Assembly (NCBI RefSeq): GCF_030268965.1
Contig: NZ_BSSE01000025.1
Span: forward strand, 43,592-107,591
Length of the DNA: 64,000 nucleotides
Source of the DNA: Microtetraspora sp. NBRC 16547
Lineage (GTDB): Bacteria > Actinomycetota > Actinomycetes > Streptosporangiales > Streptosporangiaceae
Direction of reading: 5' to 3'
The notes beneath the pieces are model-generated. The model did not search any database, was not told the DNA's origin, and worked only from the letters and a program-made list of their open reading frames with translations. Made by a program: the position numbers and the translations under genes. Shown here piece after piece: positions 16,601 to 25,517 of this stretch (position 1 is the first letter of the stretch; every line of letters starts with the position of its first letter).

Positions 16601-18766
16601 ATGTTTCCCCAGCAGGGCGAGAGCGGTCCGGCCTCCCGTTGTGCGGGTGGTTGGATTGCCGATGTGGAGGCGTCTGTAGAGCAGTTGGTGTTCGTCCGCG
16701 AGGACGAGTACACGGTCGCGCGGATGAGCGCCGAGGGCGATGCCGCTTTCGTGGCGTCGGGGCGGGCGCTGGCCGGAGTGCAACCGGGCGAGACGCTCAG
16801 GCTCACCGGCGAATGGGATGACCACCCGCGCTTCGGCCGGCGGCTGGTGGTGACCGGATGCGAGCGGATCGTCCCGTCCACGGTCAGGGCCATCCAGCTA
16901 TACCTGGGCTCCGGCCTGATCAAGGGCATCGGGCCGCGGCTGGCCCAGGCCGTCGTGGAACACTTCGGCGAGACCAGCCTGACAGTCATCGACAGTGAGC
17001 CGGAGAGGCTGCGCGAGGTCGTCAACATCGGTCCGGCCCGGCAGGCTCAGATCGTGAATGCCTGGCAGGAGCAGAAGGCGATCGCCGCGCTGATGGTGGT
17101 GCTTCAGGGGTTCGGGATCAGCCCGCTGCTCGCGGCCAAGATCTACCAGGTGTTCGGGGCGGACTCGACCGAGGTGCTGAGGTCCGACCCCTACCGGCTC
17201 GTCGGGCAGGTGCGGGGCATCGCGTTCCACACCGCTGACAAGATCGCACTGCAGTCGGGGGTCCCCGCGCGCAGCCCGCAACGAATCAAGGCGGCGATTC
17301 TCGACCGGCTGGAGGCCGCGGCAAGCCGCGACGGGCACTGCTACCTGACCATGCAGGCGCTCCTGACACGCACGGTCGGGCTGGTCGACCAGGACGAGGA
17401 GCTCGTCCGCGCGATGGTCGACGCCCTGGCAGCTGAGTTCCGGGTGGTGATCGAGGACGGCCCCGTGGTGTACGCCAAGGGGCTGCACGCTCGCGAGATG
17501 AGGCTGGCTGCCGAGCTCGGCAGGATCTGGCACGCCCCCTCGACGCTCCCGATGCGGCACTTCGAGGAGGACGCCGGGCTCAACGACGACCAGCGCGCGG
17601 CTGTCACGATGGCGCTGACCAGCACGGTCTCCGTGCTCACCGGCGGACCTGGATCCGGTAAGAGCCACACGGTGAAGGTGGTCGCGGCGACCGTACGCGC
17701 GATGGGCGGCACGGTCACGCTCGCCGCGCCCACAGGGAAAGCGGCCAAGCGGCTGTCGGAGCTGACCGGCTTGCCCGCGATGACGATCCACCGGATGCTG
17801 GCACACGAGCCCGACCCTGACGCGCTCTTCGACGAGACCCCGGTGCAGGCAGACCTGGTGGTGATCGACGAGGCCTCCATGCTCGACCTGCACCTGGCCA
17901 CCCGGCTCTGCTCCGCCATTCCCTCGGGCAGCCACCTGCTGCTCGTCGGCGACGGCGACCAACTGCCCAGCATCGGTCCCGGCAGCGTGCTGGCCGACCT
18001 GCTACGGGTCGAGGCGACTCCCCGAGTCCGTCTCACCCACGTCTACCGGCAGGCCGACGGCAGCGGCATCATCCAGGCGGCCCACCAGATCAAGGCCGGG
18101 GAGGTGCCGTACACCCCGGGCGGCGGCGGCTTCTGGTTCGAGGAGGTCGACGACCCCGAGGCGGTCGCGGACCGGGTGGTCCATCTGGCGACCGAGGCCA
18201 TACCCCGCAAGCAGGGCGTCGACCCCGGTCAGGTGCAGGTGCTCTGCCCGATGCGCAAGGGCGCCGCGGGCACCGTCGAGCTCGGCCGCAGACTCCAGGA
18301 ACGCATCAACCCGCTCACCGTGGGCATGGCGGAACACTGGTTCGGCGCCTCGGCCTTCCGCGTCGGCGACCGCGTGATGCCGATCCGCAACAACTACGAC
18401 AAGGGCGTGTTCAACGGCGAGACCGGCACCATCACCGTCATTCACCAGGAGGACCGCACCGTGGAGATCCTGATCGACGACGGCGACCCGGTCACCTACG
18501 CCTTCGACGAGCTCGACGACCTCACCCACGCCTACGCCATCAGCGTGCACCGATCCCAGGGCAGTGAGTACCCCTTCGTGGTCGCCCCCATCGTCGCCGA
18601 GTCGGGCGGCATCATGCTCCGCCGCCGCCTCCTCTACACCCTGGTCACCCGGGCCCGCTCCTGGGTCGTCCTCGTCGGCCAGCGCAAGGCCCTGGAACTC
18701 GCCGTCCACCGCCTCGGCCACCGCCGTAACACCGCCCTCTCCCACCGCCTCGCCCACCTCTTCTGA
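16601..18766 (+). CDS. recD2: RecD2-like ATP-dependent DNA helicase
   Basis: A 721-residue superfamily-1B helicase of the RecD2 type. Residues about 25-300 hold the RecD2 N-terminal OB-like region and helix-hairpin-helix repeats (IKGIGPRLAQAVVEHFG and QGFGISPLLAAKIYQ). Walker A (TGGPGSGKSHT) starts near 350, Walker B is VVIDEASMLD, and the C-terminal UvrD_C_2 part includes AISVHRSQGSEYPFVV. RecD2 unwinds DNA 5'-3' outside RecBCD and takes part in repair and fork processing. ATG 16601 has GGAG upstream; GTG 16664, where family similarity begins, is an alternative. It ends 37 bp from the convergent jetD. Confidence 0.9.
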   Translation: MFPQQGESGPASRCAGGWIADVEASVEQLVFVREDEYTVARMSAEGDAAFVASGRALAGVQPGETLRLTGEWDDHPRFGRRLVVTGCERIVPSTVRAIQLYLGSGLIKGIGPRLAQAVVEHFGETSLTVIDSEPERLREVVNIGPARQAQIVNAWQEQKAIAALMVVLQGFGISPLLAAKIYQVFGADSTEVLRSDPYRLVGQVRGIAFHTADKIALQSGVPARSPQRIKAAILDRLEAAASRDGHCYLTMQALLTRTVGLVDQDEELVRAMVDALAAEFRVVIEDGPVVYAKGLHAREMRLAAELGRIWHAPSTLPMRHFEEDAGLNDDQRAAVTMALTSTVSVLTGGPGSGKSHTVKVVAATVRAMGGTVTLAAPTGKAAKRLSELTGLPAMTIHRMLAHEPDPDALFDETPVQADLVVIDEASMLDLHLATRLCSAIPSGSHLLLVGDGDQLPSIGPGSVLADLLRVEATPRVRLTHVYRQADGSGIIQAAHQIKAGEVPYTPGGGGFWFEEVDDPEAVADRVVHLATEAIPRKQGVDPGQVQVLCPMRKGAAGTVELGRRLQERINPLTVGMAEHWFGASAFRVGDRVMPIRNNYDKGVFNGETGTITVIHQEDRTVEILIDDGDPVTYAFDELDDLTHAYAISVHRSQGSEYPFVVAPIVAESGGIMLRRRLLYTLVTRARSWVVLVGQRKALELAVHRLGHRRNTALSHRLAHLF

Positions 18767-18803
18767 AACCCCGCTGGCCGAGCCCGCCGGCGCCGGCCGT
18801 TGA

Positions 18804-20009
18804 TCAGGCGTCGAGCGAGAGGTCGGCGCGTAGCACGGGGATGAGGCGTTCTTCCATGACGGCCCGGCCTTCGGCGGCCATCAGTTCGGCGAGTCCCGGC
18901 TCCCACGGGCTGTCGGTCCTGCTGCCGGTGAGCGGCGTGGACTCGCCCTCCGCCAGGCCGGCCGCGTAGTCGGCGGCGCTCATCCGCCAGGGAGACGCGC
19001 CATGCCGCGTGATCGCGGCCGACACAATGCGCAGGCCGGTCCAGTCGAAGTCGGCCCGCCAGCGCAGTCGTGACCCGGCGGCAACGGCGGCGGCGAGCAG
19101 CCTGTGGCAGGCGGCGGACGGGATCCCCTCGGTGCAGACCAACGCGGCCGACGCCTTCCCGAGCTCGGCGGCCGCGGTGCGCAGGATCGCCGGGTTCTCA
19201 CAGACGAATATCTCCTCGCCGGCCGGCACGACCGGGTGCTCCGCCTGCTGGTGCAGGGTGAGCCGGAACGGGATGCCAAAGGTGGCGGCCTCGTCCAGCC
19301 ACCGGGAGACCGGGTTGCCGCCTCGGGTCCGGACGTTGAGTATCAGCACCTGGCTGGCCATGTCGTCCATGATCACGCCCACGGACTCCCACAGAGCCCG
19401 CTGCTCCGCCCGGCTCGAGGGAACCGCGGGGGAACCCGACCGGATCGCGAGGGCCCGCAGCACGAGGGTCGCCAGGGGAGTGCCGGCCACGAGTGCCTTG
19501 GTGTCGCCGGTGACGGACTCGGCCAGGACCGGAAGCGGGACGTTGCCCGCGGGCAACTGGTCGAGCACCGCCGTCGCCTGCTCAACCAGATGGGCGTCGC
19601 CGCGCCGGATCAGGCGGGTGAGCGTGCCGTCCGCGGTCATCGCCGCGAGCCATTTGGCGAACCACGGCTCCGCGGCGCCGGCGGCGGTCCCGGCCGCCGC
19701 CAGCAGCGACTGCCGGTGGGACTCCTCGGCGGCCCGCTCCGCCGCCCGGTCCCGGACCGGACCGTCCAGCGCGGCGAGCGTCGCCAGCAGCCCCCCGTTC
19801 AGGGCGCGGTCGAGGTCGGCGAGCCGCACGGTGAGCCGCTTCACGCTCTCGGGACGGTAGCTGCCGGTGATGCCGATGACCACCCGTCGCTCGGCGTCGG
19901 AAGGGTCGGCCAGTCCCACCGCCCCCTCGATCGTCCCGCCGGTCCGTTCCAGCCGGCGCCTGGCGGCGGCGAGTAGCCGCCGCCAGCCGTCGCCGTCCAG
20001 GTCATCCAT
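18804..20009 (-). CDS. jetD: Wadjet type II JetD (TIGR02679; DUF3323 + DUF2399 Toprim-like nuclease subunit)
   Basis: A 401-residue protein of the TIGR02679/DUF2399 family, the nuclease subunit of type II Wadjet. The C-terminal part has Toprim-type acidic residues: Glu271 in VCENPAIL and the pair Asp320/Asp322 in ADFDWTGL. The N-terminal two-thirds is the helical DUF3323-like region. In Wadjet, JetD cuts circular plasmid DNA bent by the JetABC motor. ATG 20009 lies within the end of jetC (8-bp overlap); the open frame upstream to 20099 runs inside jetC and is ignored. It is the last gene of the block. The catalytic residues appear intact. Confidence 0.9.
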   Translation of the reverse strand: MDDLDGDGWRRLLAAARRRLERTGGTIEGAVGLADPSDAERRVVIGITGSYRPESVKRLTVRLADLDRALNGGLLATLAALDGPVRDRAAERAAEESHRQSLLAAAGTAAGAAEPWFAKWLAAMTADGTLTRLIRRGDAHLVEQATAVLDQLPAGNVPLPVLAESVTGDTKALVAGTPLATLVLRALAIRSGSPAVPSSRAEQRALWESVGVIMDDMASQVLILNVRTRGGNPVSRWLDEAATFGIPFRLTLHQQAEHPVVPAGEEIFVCENPAILRTAAAELGKASAALVCTEGIPSAACHRLLAAAVAAGSRLRWRADFDWTGLRIVSAAITRHGASPWRMSAADYAAGLAEGESTPLTGSRTDSPWEPGLAELMAAEGRAVMEERLIPVLRADLSLDA

Positions 20010-23000
20010 GAACGTCCGCCATGTCTGCCAGGTCTGCCATCGTCGGCGTCGAGGGCACGCGGCGCACGCCGGGAGAACCGAGAGCGGCGGCCAGTTCACC
20101 CGCGTCGTCGGCGAGCAGCTCGGAGCCGTCCCAGACCAGGAGCAACGCGCTGACCGTGTGGTCCACCGGAGAGTGGGCCAGGTCGTAGTGCGCCGCGGCG
20201 GGTACGGCGGCGTGGGCGGCCCACAGGTCGTATCCGGTCATGAACAGATCGAGGTCGAACTGGGCGGCCAGGCTCATCAGTTCGCTGCGTCCCGTGTCGT
20301 CCACGCCGGCGAACGCCTCGTCCAGCGCGAGCAGCCGTGGCGCGTCGGGGCGGGCCGAGTTGAGCATGGCGTGCGCCGCGGCGAACAGCGGCAGGTGCAG
20401 CGACACCGACTGTTCGCCGCCGGACAGCCGGCTGTGCTTGGCCCGGGTGAGACGCTCCTCGGCCCCGCCGGGCCGGATGAGCTGGAACGTGAACTGCCGC
20501 CAGCGGCGGTAGTCGAGCACCTTGGACAGCAGCTCCTTGTACGGAGTCTCCCGCTCGCGGGCCCGCGCGTTCTTGATCTGGGTGGCGAAATGGCCACGCA
20601 TCCGGGTCAGCTCGTCGGGGCCGAGCCGGGCGGCGTCCGCGTCGAGCAGGCCGCAGACCGCCCGCTGCTCGTCGTCGAGATCGTCGGAGAGCTGCCAGCT
20701 CACCCCGACCGTGGTCCCGGACGACATGCGGCGCGACCGCATCTCCGCGTTCATCCGCCTGATCAGGTCGCGGGCGTCCACGGTACGGTCGTGGATCTGC
20801 TGGGCCAGCCGAGTGAGCAGCGCGTCCTCCAGGATGCGCTGCTCGGAGTTGCTGAGGAGCTGCTGCTGGTCACGGCGGCTGGCGGCCATCTTCGCGGCGA
20901 AGGAGCCCACGGGCAGCGGCCCCTCCTCGTCGGTGACCCTGACCACGATCACGCCGTCCGAGCCGTCCCACTCGGGCCGGTAGTCCTGCCCGGCCGCGGC
21001 GAGCTGCGCCTGGAGCTCGTCCAGGGCCTTGGTGAGTCGGGTCGTGGACTGCTTGAGCGAGACCTCGGTGGGGGTCAGGTCGCGGGTCACGGCCAGGATC
21101 GCCTCGTGTACCGCGCTCACCTCGGCGGGCAGCTCCTCGCCCAGCCAGTCCGCCTCCTGCGCGGGCCACGACAGACCGGCCGGGCATCTGAGCACGTCAA
21201 GTAGTTCACGCCGGGCGAATGGAGCCAGCGCTCTGGCGGTCTGCCGCTCCTCGGCCGAGGCGACGTTCAGTGCCTCCCGAGCGGCGTCGAGCCTGGCCCG
21301 GGCGCCTGCGGCCGCGGCGAGCGCCTCCCGCTCGGCTTCGCGGGCCGACTCCAGCTCGCGCGAGGCGACGGCGATGCCCGCCTCGGCCTGCTGGAGTTCG
21401 GCGAGCACCGCGCCGGCCTCGGCTCCCATCGTCTTACGGAGCGCGTCGAGCTTGGCGGCCTCCTCCGTGTGTCGCCGCCGCGCGGCCTGCTCGATCCGGG
21501 CCGCGGACGCTTCGTCGTCGGCGGCGGACTCAAGACGGTCCGTGGCGCCGCGCACCACGTCATGCTGCCGCTCTTCCTCGCGCCGGCGTCCGACGAGCGT
21601 CCCGGCCGCGGTCTCGAAGCGTTGTACGGCGTGGGCCACCTCGTCCACGCATCCGGGGTCCAACGCGTGCTCGGCTCCCGCCCGGCGCAGCGCGCGCTCG
21701 GCGGCGCCGCAGGCGGCGACCGCCTCGTCGTAGGCCGTCTGCGCGTCGTCGGCCCCTTCACGGGTGGCGCGCAGGCGCCCGGCCGCGCGCTCGTGCTCCC
21801 GCAGGGCGGCCACGATCGGTCCGGTCTTCGGCAGCCCGGCGCGTGCGGCGGCGATCGCCTCCAACGTGTTCTCCGCCTGGGCCGCGCGCCGCTCCAACGC
21901 CGCGACGGCCTCGGTCAGCGCGGCGATGCGGGCGTCGCATTCGGCGAGCCGTACGGCGCGGCGGCGGGCACGCGCGGTCGCGCCCACGTATTCCGCGTGG
22001 GGCTTGTGATGCGCTCCGACCTGGATTCCCTGGGCGAACCGGCCGTCGGGCGAGATCACCGGGCCGGCCCCGTCCAGGGCCACCGAGCGAAGGATGGCGG
22101 TGATCCGTTCGGCCGGAACGACCGTTTCCTCCTCGGGAACCAGCAGGTCCGCGAGACTCGCTCCGGCCACCGGGGCGGCCGGGACGAGATAGCCCTCGGA
22201 GTCTCCGGCGGCGACCGGGGCGTCGCCGGGGGCCACCCAGGCGTCGAGCAGGTTGGCCGCCTCAAGGGCCGCCTCGACCGACGCGGCGCGTTCCTCGGGC
22301 ACATGGTCGGCGAACCTGACCAGACGCCAGAGCGGCGCTCCGGGCTTGCCGTCCCTGGGGGCGGTACGGGCGGCGAACGGGGGCGGAGCGTCGTCGCGTT
22401 CGGCGGCGATCCGCCCCCGCTCCGCCTCGACCTGCGACCTGTCCCGCCGCGCCGAGCCGAGCTCGGCTCTGATCTGCGCCTGGGAATCGCGGAGGTCCGC
22501 CACCGCAGGGGCGCTCACGGTGGAGAAGACCGCGTCCAGCCCGGGGGCGTCGGGCTCGCCCGCCTGCTCCAGCGCCTGTTCCAGCGCCTCCAGCAGTCCC
22601 GCCCCCGGCCCGTCGGCGAGGACGTCGTGATGGCGCAGCGCCCACTGGGCGAGCTGCTCACCGGCGTTCTCACGGGCGGTCTGGACCGCACCGGCCGCCT
22701 CGGCCTCGGCCAGTTCCGCCGCCGCGACCGCCGCCGACGCCTTGTCGAGGGCCACCTGGGCGAGGTCCCGGATCTGCCCGGCGCTGCGGTGCGTCTGGAT
22801 CGCCGCGCGGATCGCCCGTACGTCGCCGGTGCGGGCGGCCACCCGGCCACCCACCCGCTCGGCGAAGCCGTCCGGTTCCGCGTCCGCGGGGGACCAGCCG
22901 ATCCCCGCCGCCGCGGCTTCGTCGGCCAGTTCGGTCGCGGTGCGTGAGACCGCCGCCTCAAGTTCGGCGAGGGTCCGCCGCGCGTCGGCCAGCTCGGCCT

Positions 23001-24081
23001 GCGCCCGGTGGGTGGTGCCGGCCCGCCGCTCCAGCTCCGTCTCGGCCGCCGAGGCGGTCTCCGCACAGGTCCGCACCAGCCGTTCGAGATCGGCGAGCTG
23101 TTCGAGGGCCTGGTAGCCGGCGCTGCTCTTGAGCTGTTCCAGCCGGGCGCGGAGCCCGGCCAGGGTGTCCTCCGCGGCGGACAGTGTGCGTGCCGACTCC
23201 GTCTGGGCCCGCTCGGCCGTGGCCAGCGCCGCGGTGGCCTCCCCAAGCCCGGCACGGTGAGCCCCGGTGACCTCACGGCGACGGGTGAGCGCGTCGGCCG
23301 CCCAGCGCGCGTGCGCGCGCAGGTACGTCGTGTAACTGGCCAGGAAGGACTGCGTCGCCTCGTCGGCGGCGATCAGCCCCTCCAGGGTCCGCTGTACGGT
23401 CTCCATGTCGTCGAAGGAACGGGCCGCCTCGGCGATTAGATCGTCGTCGACCGGCCGTAGCCCGTCGGTGAGCGTGTCGGAGAGCTTGCCGGGGTCGAGG
23501 TTCTTGGCCAGCTGCGGGCGGCGCAACGTCAGAATGAGCGTGATGAGCTGTTCGTACCGCTCGCGGCCCAGGCCGAACAGCCGCTGGTCGATCGCGTGCC
23601 GGTAATCCGACGGGGTGGCCGTGATCGCGTTCTCGCCGAGCTCTTCGATGAGTTGTTTCCTGCTCATCGGCCGGTCGTCGGGGGTGATGAGCGAGAAGTC
23701 CTCACCTACCCGGCCTTCGGCGATGAAATGCCAGCGCACCGGGGTGTCCCGGTGCCGCTGGGCGTGCAGCCCGATGCCGATCGTGACCGACTCGCCCGTG
23801 TCGCGATGCCGCAGCTCCATCCAGACGTACCCGACCGCGCTGTCCTGCCCGCGGAAGAGCAGGTTGGACTTCATCGTGCGGTCCTCGGAGGCGAACGGGT
23901 TGAGCCGCTTGGGGTCGATCCGACCGTCCAGTACGAAGGGGAACAGCACCTCGAGCGCCTTGGTCTTGCCCGAGCCGTTGGGGCCGCGCAGGATCAGCCA
24001 GCCGCCGGCGAAGGCGAACTCCTCGTCCCGGTAGTCCCAGAGGTTGATGATGCCTGCCCGGGTCGGTACGAACCGCGTCAC
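20002..24081 (-). CDS. jetC: Wadjet type II JetC (TIGR02680; SMC/SbcC-like ATPase)
   Basis: A 1359-residue SMC-like ATPase of the TIGR02680 family. The head starts at the N-terminus with Walker A GPNGSGKT (residues 33-40) and the SMC-type opening RAGIINLWDYRDEEF. A long Ala/Glu/Arg-rich coiled coil runs from about 230 to 1100. The C-terminal head half has the ABC signature RLSGGEQSVS and Walker B/D-loop LLALDEAFAGVDD. It should extrude DNA loops as the motor of the Jet complex. Start GTG 24081 overlaps jetB by 4 bp and has GAGGA upstream; the frame open to 25656 is an antiparallel artefact across jetB. Confidence 0.93.
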   Translation of the reverse strand: MTRFVPTRAGIINLWDYRDEEFAFAGGWLILRGPNGSGKTKALEVLFPFVLDGRIDPKRLNPFASEDRTMKSNLLFRGQDSAVGYVWMELRHRDTGESVTIGIGLHAQRHRDTPVRWHFIAEGRVGEDFSLITPDDRPMSRKQLIEELGENAITATPSDYRHAIDQRLFGLGRERYEQLITLILTLRRPQLAKNLDPGKLSDTLTDGLRPVDDDLIAEAARSFDDMETVQRTLEGLIAADEATQSFLASYTTYLRAHARWAADALTRRREVTGAHRAGLGEATAALATAERAQTESARTLSAAEDTLAGLRARLEQLKSSAGYQALEQLADLERLVRTCAETASAAETELERRAGTTHRAQAELADARRTLAELEAAVSRTATELADEAAAAGIGWSPADAEPDGFAERVGGRVAARTGDVRAIRAAIQTHRSAGQIRDLAQVALDKASAAVAAAELAEAEAAGAVQTARENAGEQLAQWALRHHDVLADGPGAGLLEALEQALEQAGEPDAPGLDAVFSTVSAPAVADLRDSQAQIRAELGSARRDRSQVEAERGRIAAERDDAPPPFAARTAPRDGKPGAPLWRLVRFADHVPEERAASVEAALEAANLLDAWVAPGDAPVAAGDSEGYLVPAAPVAGASLADLLVPEEETVVPAERITAILRSVALDGAGPVISPDGRFAQGIQVGAHHKPHAEYVGATARARRRAVRLAECDARIAALTEAVAALERRAAQAENTLEAIAAARAGLPKTGPIVAALREHERAAGRLRATREGADDAQTAYDEAVAACGAAERALRRAGAEHALDPGCVDEVAHAVQRFETAAGTLVGRRREEERQHDVVRGATDRLESAADDEASAARIEQAARRRHTEEAAKLDALRKTMGAEAGAVLAELQQAEAGIAVASRELESAREAEREALAAAAGARARLDAAREALNVASAEERQTARALAPFARRELLDVLRCPAGLSWPAQEADWLGEELPAEVSAVHEAILAVTRDLTPTEVSLKQSTTRLTKALDELQAQLAAAGQDYRPEWDGSDGVIVVRVTDEEGPLPVGSFAAKMAASRRDQQQLLSNSEQRILEDALLTRLAQQIHDRTVDARDLIRRMNAEMRSRRMSSGTTVGVSWQLSDDLDDEQRAVCGLLDADAARLGPDELTRMRGHFATQIKNARARERETPYKELLSKVLDYRRWRQFTFQLIRPGGAEERLTRAKHSRLSGGEQSVSLHLPLFAAAHAMLNSARPDAPRLLALDEAFAGVDDTGRSELMSLAAQFDLDLFMTGYDLWAAHAAVPAAAHYDLAHSPVDHTVSALLLVWDGSELLADDAGELAAALGSPGVRRVPSTPTMADLADMADVHG

Positions 24082-25517
24082 GAAACATCCTCGATGTCGA
24101 AGAGGGGAGTCGGCTTGTTGCGGCGTTTGACCACCGCGGTGGTGCCCCGGTAGCGGGCGAGCAGCGGCAGCGCCAGTACACCGCCGTCGATCTTCGCGAC
24201 CAGGCGGAGGGAGGCGAGGAGTCTCACCGCCTCGCGCAGGAGCCGGTCGGGATCGCCCCGCCAGGCCACGGCGAAGGCGGCGCCGTAGACGTCGTTCAGC
24301 TCCCGCATCGCCGAGCGCAGCCAGGCGTCGGCGATGAACGGGTAGGTGGCCGGCTCCGCGGCCTCCGCCGCGCCGCCCGGGTTCTCCGGGTCGTCCGGGT
24401 TCCCGTGGGGCGCGGGGGCGGGCTCGCTCAACTCGTCCAGGATGCCGGTGATGGGCAGGCCCGCGTCGATCCTCGCCGCGGCGGCCTCGTTCCGCTCGGC
24501 GGCGGTGGCGGCGGGCAGCCTCGGCGGATCCTCGTCCGCCACGTACCTGGCGATCCGGGCCGACAGCAGCAGCGCGGCCTGCGAAGGAGTGCCACCGCTG
24601 GGGAATCGCACGTCGGACAGCCGCCCGGAGGCGTCGACGATCGCCACACCCTCCGCGCGCCGCTCCACGGTCTGGCCGGTCAACCTTTCCAGGTCCTCGC
24701 CGAGCGAGGCGTGCCTGAGCTGGCCGCGGATCGTCTCGTCGGCGTCGGCGTAGTAGACGACCGGCTGTTCCAGCACCAGCCGTCTGGCCTTGCGGGCGGC
24801 CGTTTTGCGCTGCGTCGTCTGGCCCTGGGCGAGACCATGATCCGTTTCCAGCAGCGCGGTCACCGACCGCAGGTGTTGCAGGACCCGGCTCGGCGTGTAG
24901 ATGGCGAAGACGATCTCGCGATCGATGTCGTAGAGCGCCTCGGCCCGGTCGGGGTTGTTGACCCAGTCGGCTGCCGAGCCGTCGGCCAGGGACAGCGCAC
25001 CGCGAGCCTCCAGCCAGGCGACGGCGTCGACGAAAGCGTCGCGGTGCGGCTTGTTCTCGGTGTCGAGGCCGAGCCCGTCCACGCGGGTGGCGTCGGCGCC
25101 GACGGAGTCGGCCAGCTCGCTCAGCGAGATCTGGGTGCCGGACCTGCCGAGCGCGCCGAGTGTCAGCACCAGATAGGCGTAGCGGCGGCGGTCGAAGGGA
25201 CGGTCGGTTCTCGTCCGAGCGGGGCGGGCGGTGTCGAGTTCGTCCTGGACGCGCAACAGCCGAGCCGTGTTCGCCGTGGTCACCAGGCGGTAGCCGAGCG
25301 CCTCGTGCACATCGGTACGCAGCTGGGCCGCCCACCGCCTGACAAGGGGCAGCGAGCGGCGGTCGGGGTAGGCGTCGGTGATGAGCGGGTTGCTGAGCAG
25401 CACCCGTACCGCGCGCTGGTAGTCGGCCAGGTCCAGCGGGCTCACATCTTTGGCGACGCGGTGCGTGTTCCGCTCCGCCGAGCCCCCGTACCCCTCCCGC
25501 TCCTGGTTCGAAATCAT
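24078..25517 (-). CDS. jetB: Wadjet type II JetB (TIGR02678; DUF2398, MukE-like)
   Basis: A 479-residue protein of the TIGR02678/DUF2398 family. It has a helical N-terminus with DYQRAVRVLLSNPLITDAYPDR, a winged-helix-like middle (YAYLVLTLGALGRSGTQISLSELADSV) and the C-terminal YPFIADAWLRSAMRELNDVYG region. By analogy with other Wadjet types it plays the MukE role, bridging the kleisin and the SMC heads. ATG 25517 overlaps the jetA stop by 4 bp (ATGA), and its own stop overlaps the jetC start by 4 bp, so the subunits are translationally coupled in likely fixed ratio. Confidence 0.9.
   Translation of the reverse strand: MISNQEREGYGGSAERNTHRVAKDVSPLDLADYQRAVRVLLSNPLITDAYPDRRSLPLVRRWAAQLRTDVHEALGYRLVTTANTARLLRVQDELDTARPARTRTDRPFDRRRYAYLVLTLGALGRSGTQISLSELADSVGADATRVDGLGLDTENKPHRDAFVDAVAWLEARGALSLADGSAADWVNNPDRAEALYDIDREIVFAIYTPSRVLQHLRSVTALLETDHGLAQGQTTQRKTAARKARRLVLEQPVVYYADADETIRGQLRHASLGEDLERLTGQTVERRAEGVAIVDASGRLSDVRFPSGGTPSQAALLLSARIARYVADEDPPRLPAATAAERNEAAAARIDAGLPITGILDELSEPAPAPHGNPDDPENPGGAAEAAEPATYPFIADAWLRSAMRELNDVYGAAFAVAWRGDPDRLLREAVRLLASLRLVAKIDGGVLALPLLARYRGTTAVVKRRNKPTPLFDIEDVS

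Noticed and set aside
14746..17028. A 760-codon minus-strand frame across the dehydrogenase operon and recD2
   Set aside because: It lies antisense to four clearly coding genes and has no recognisable motif.
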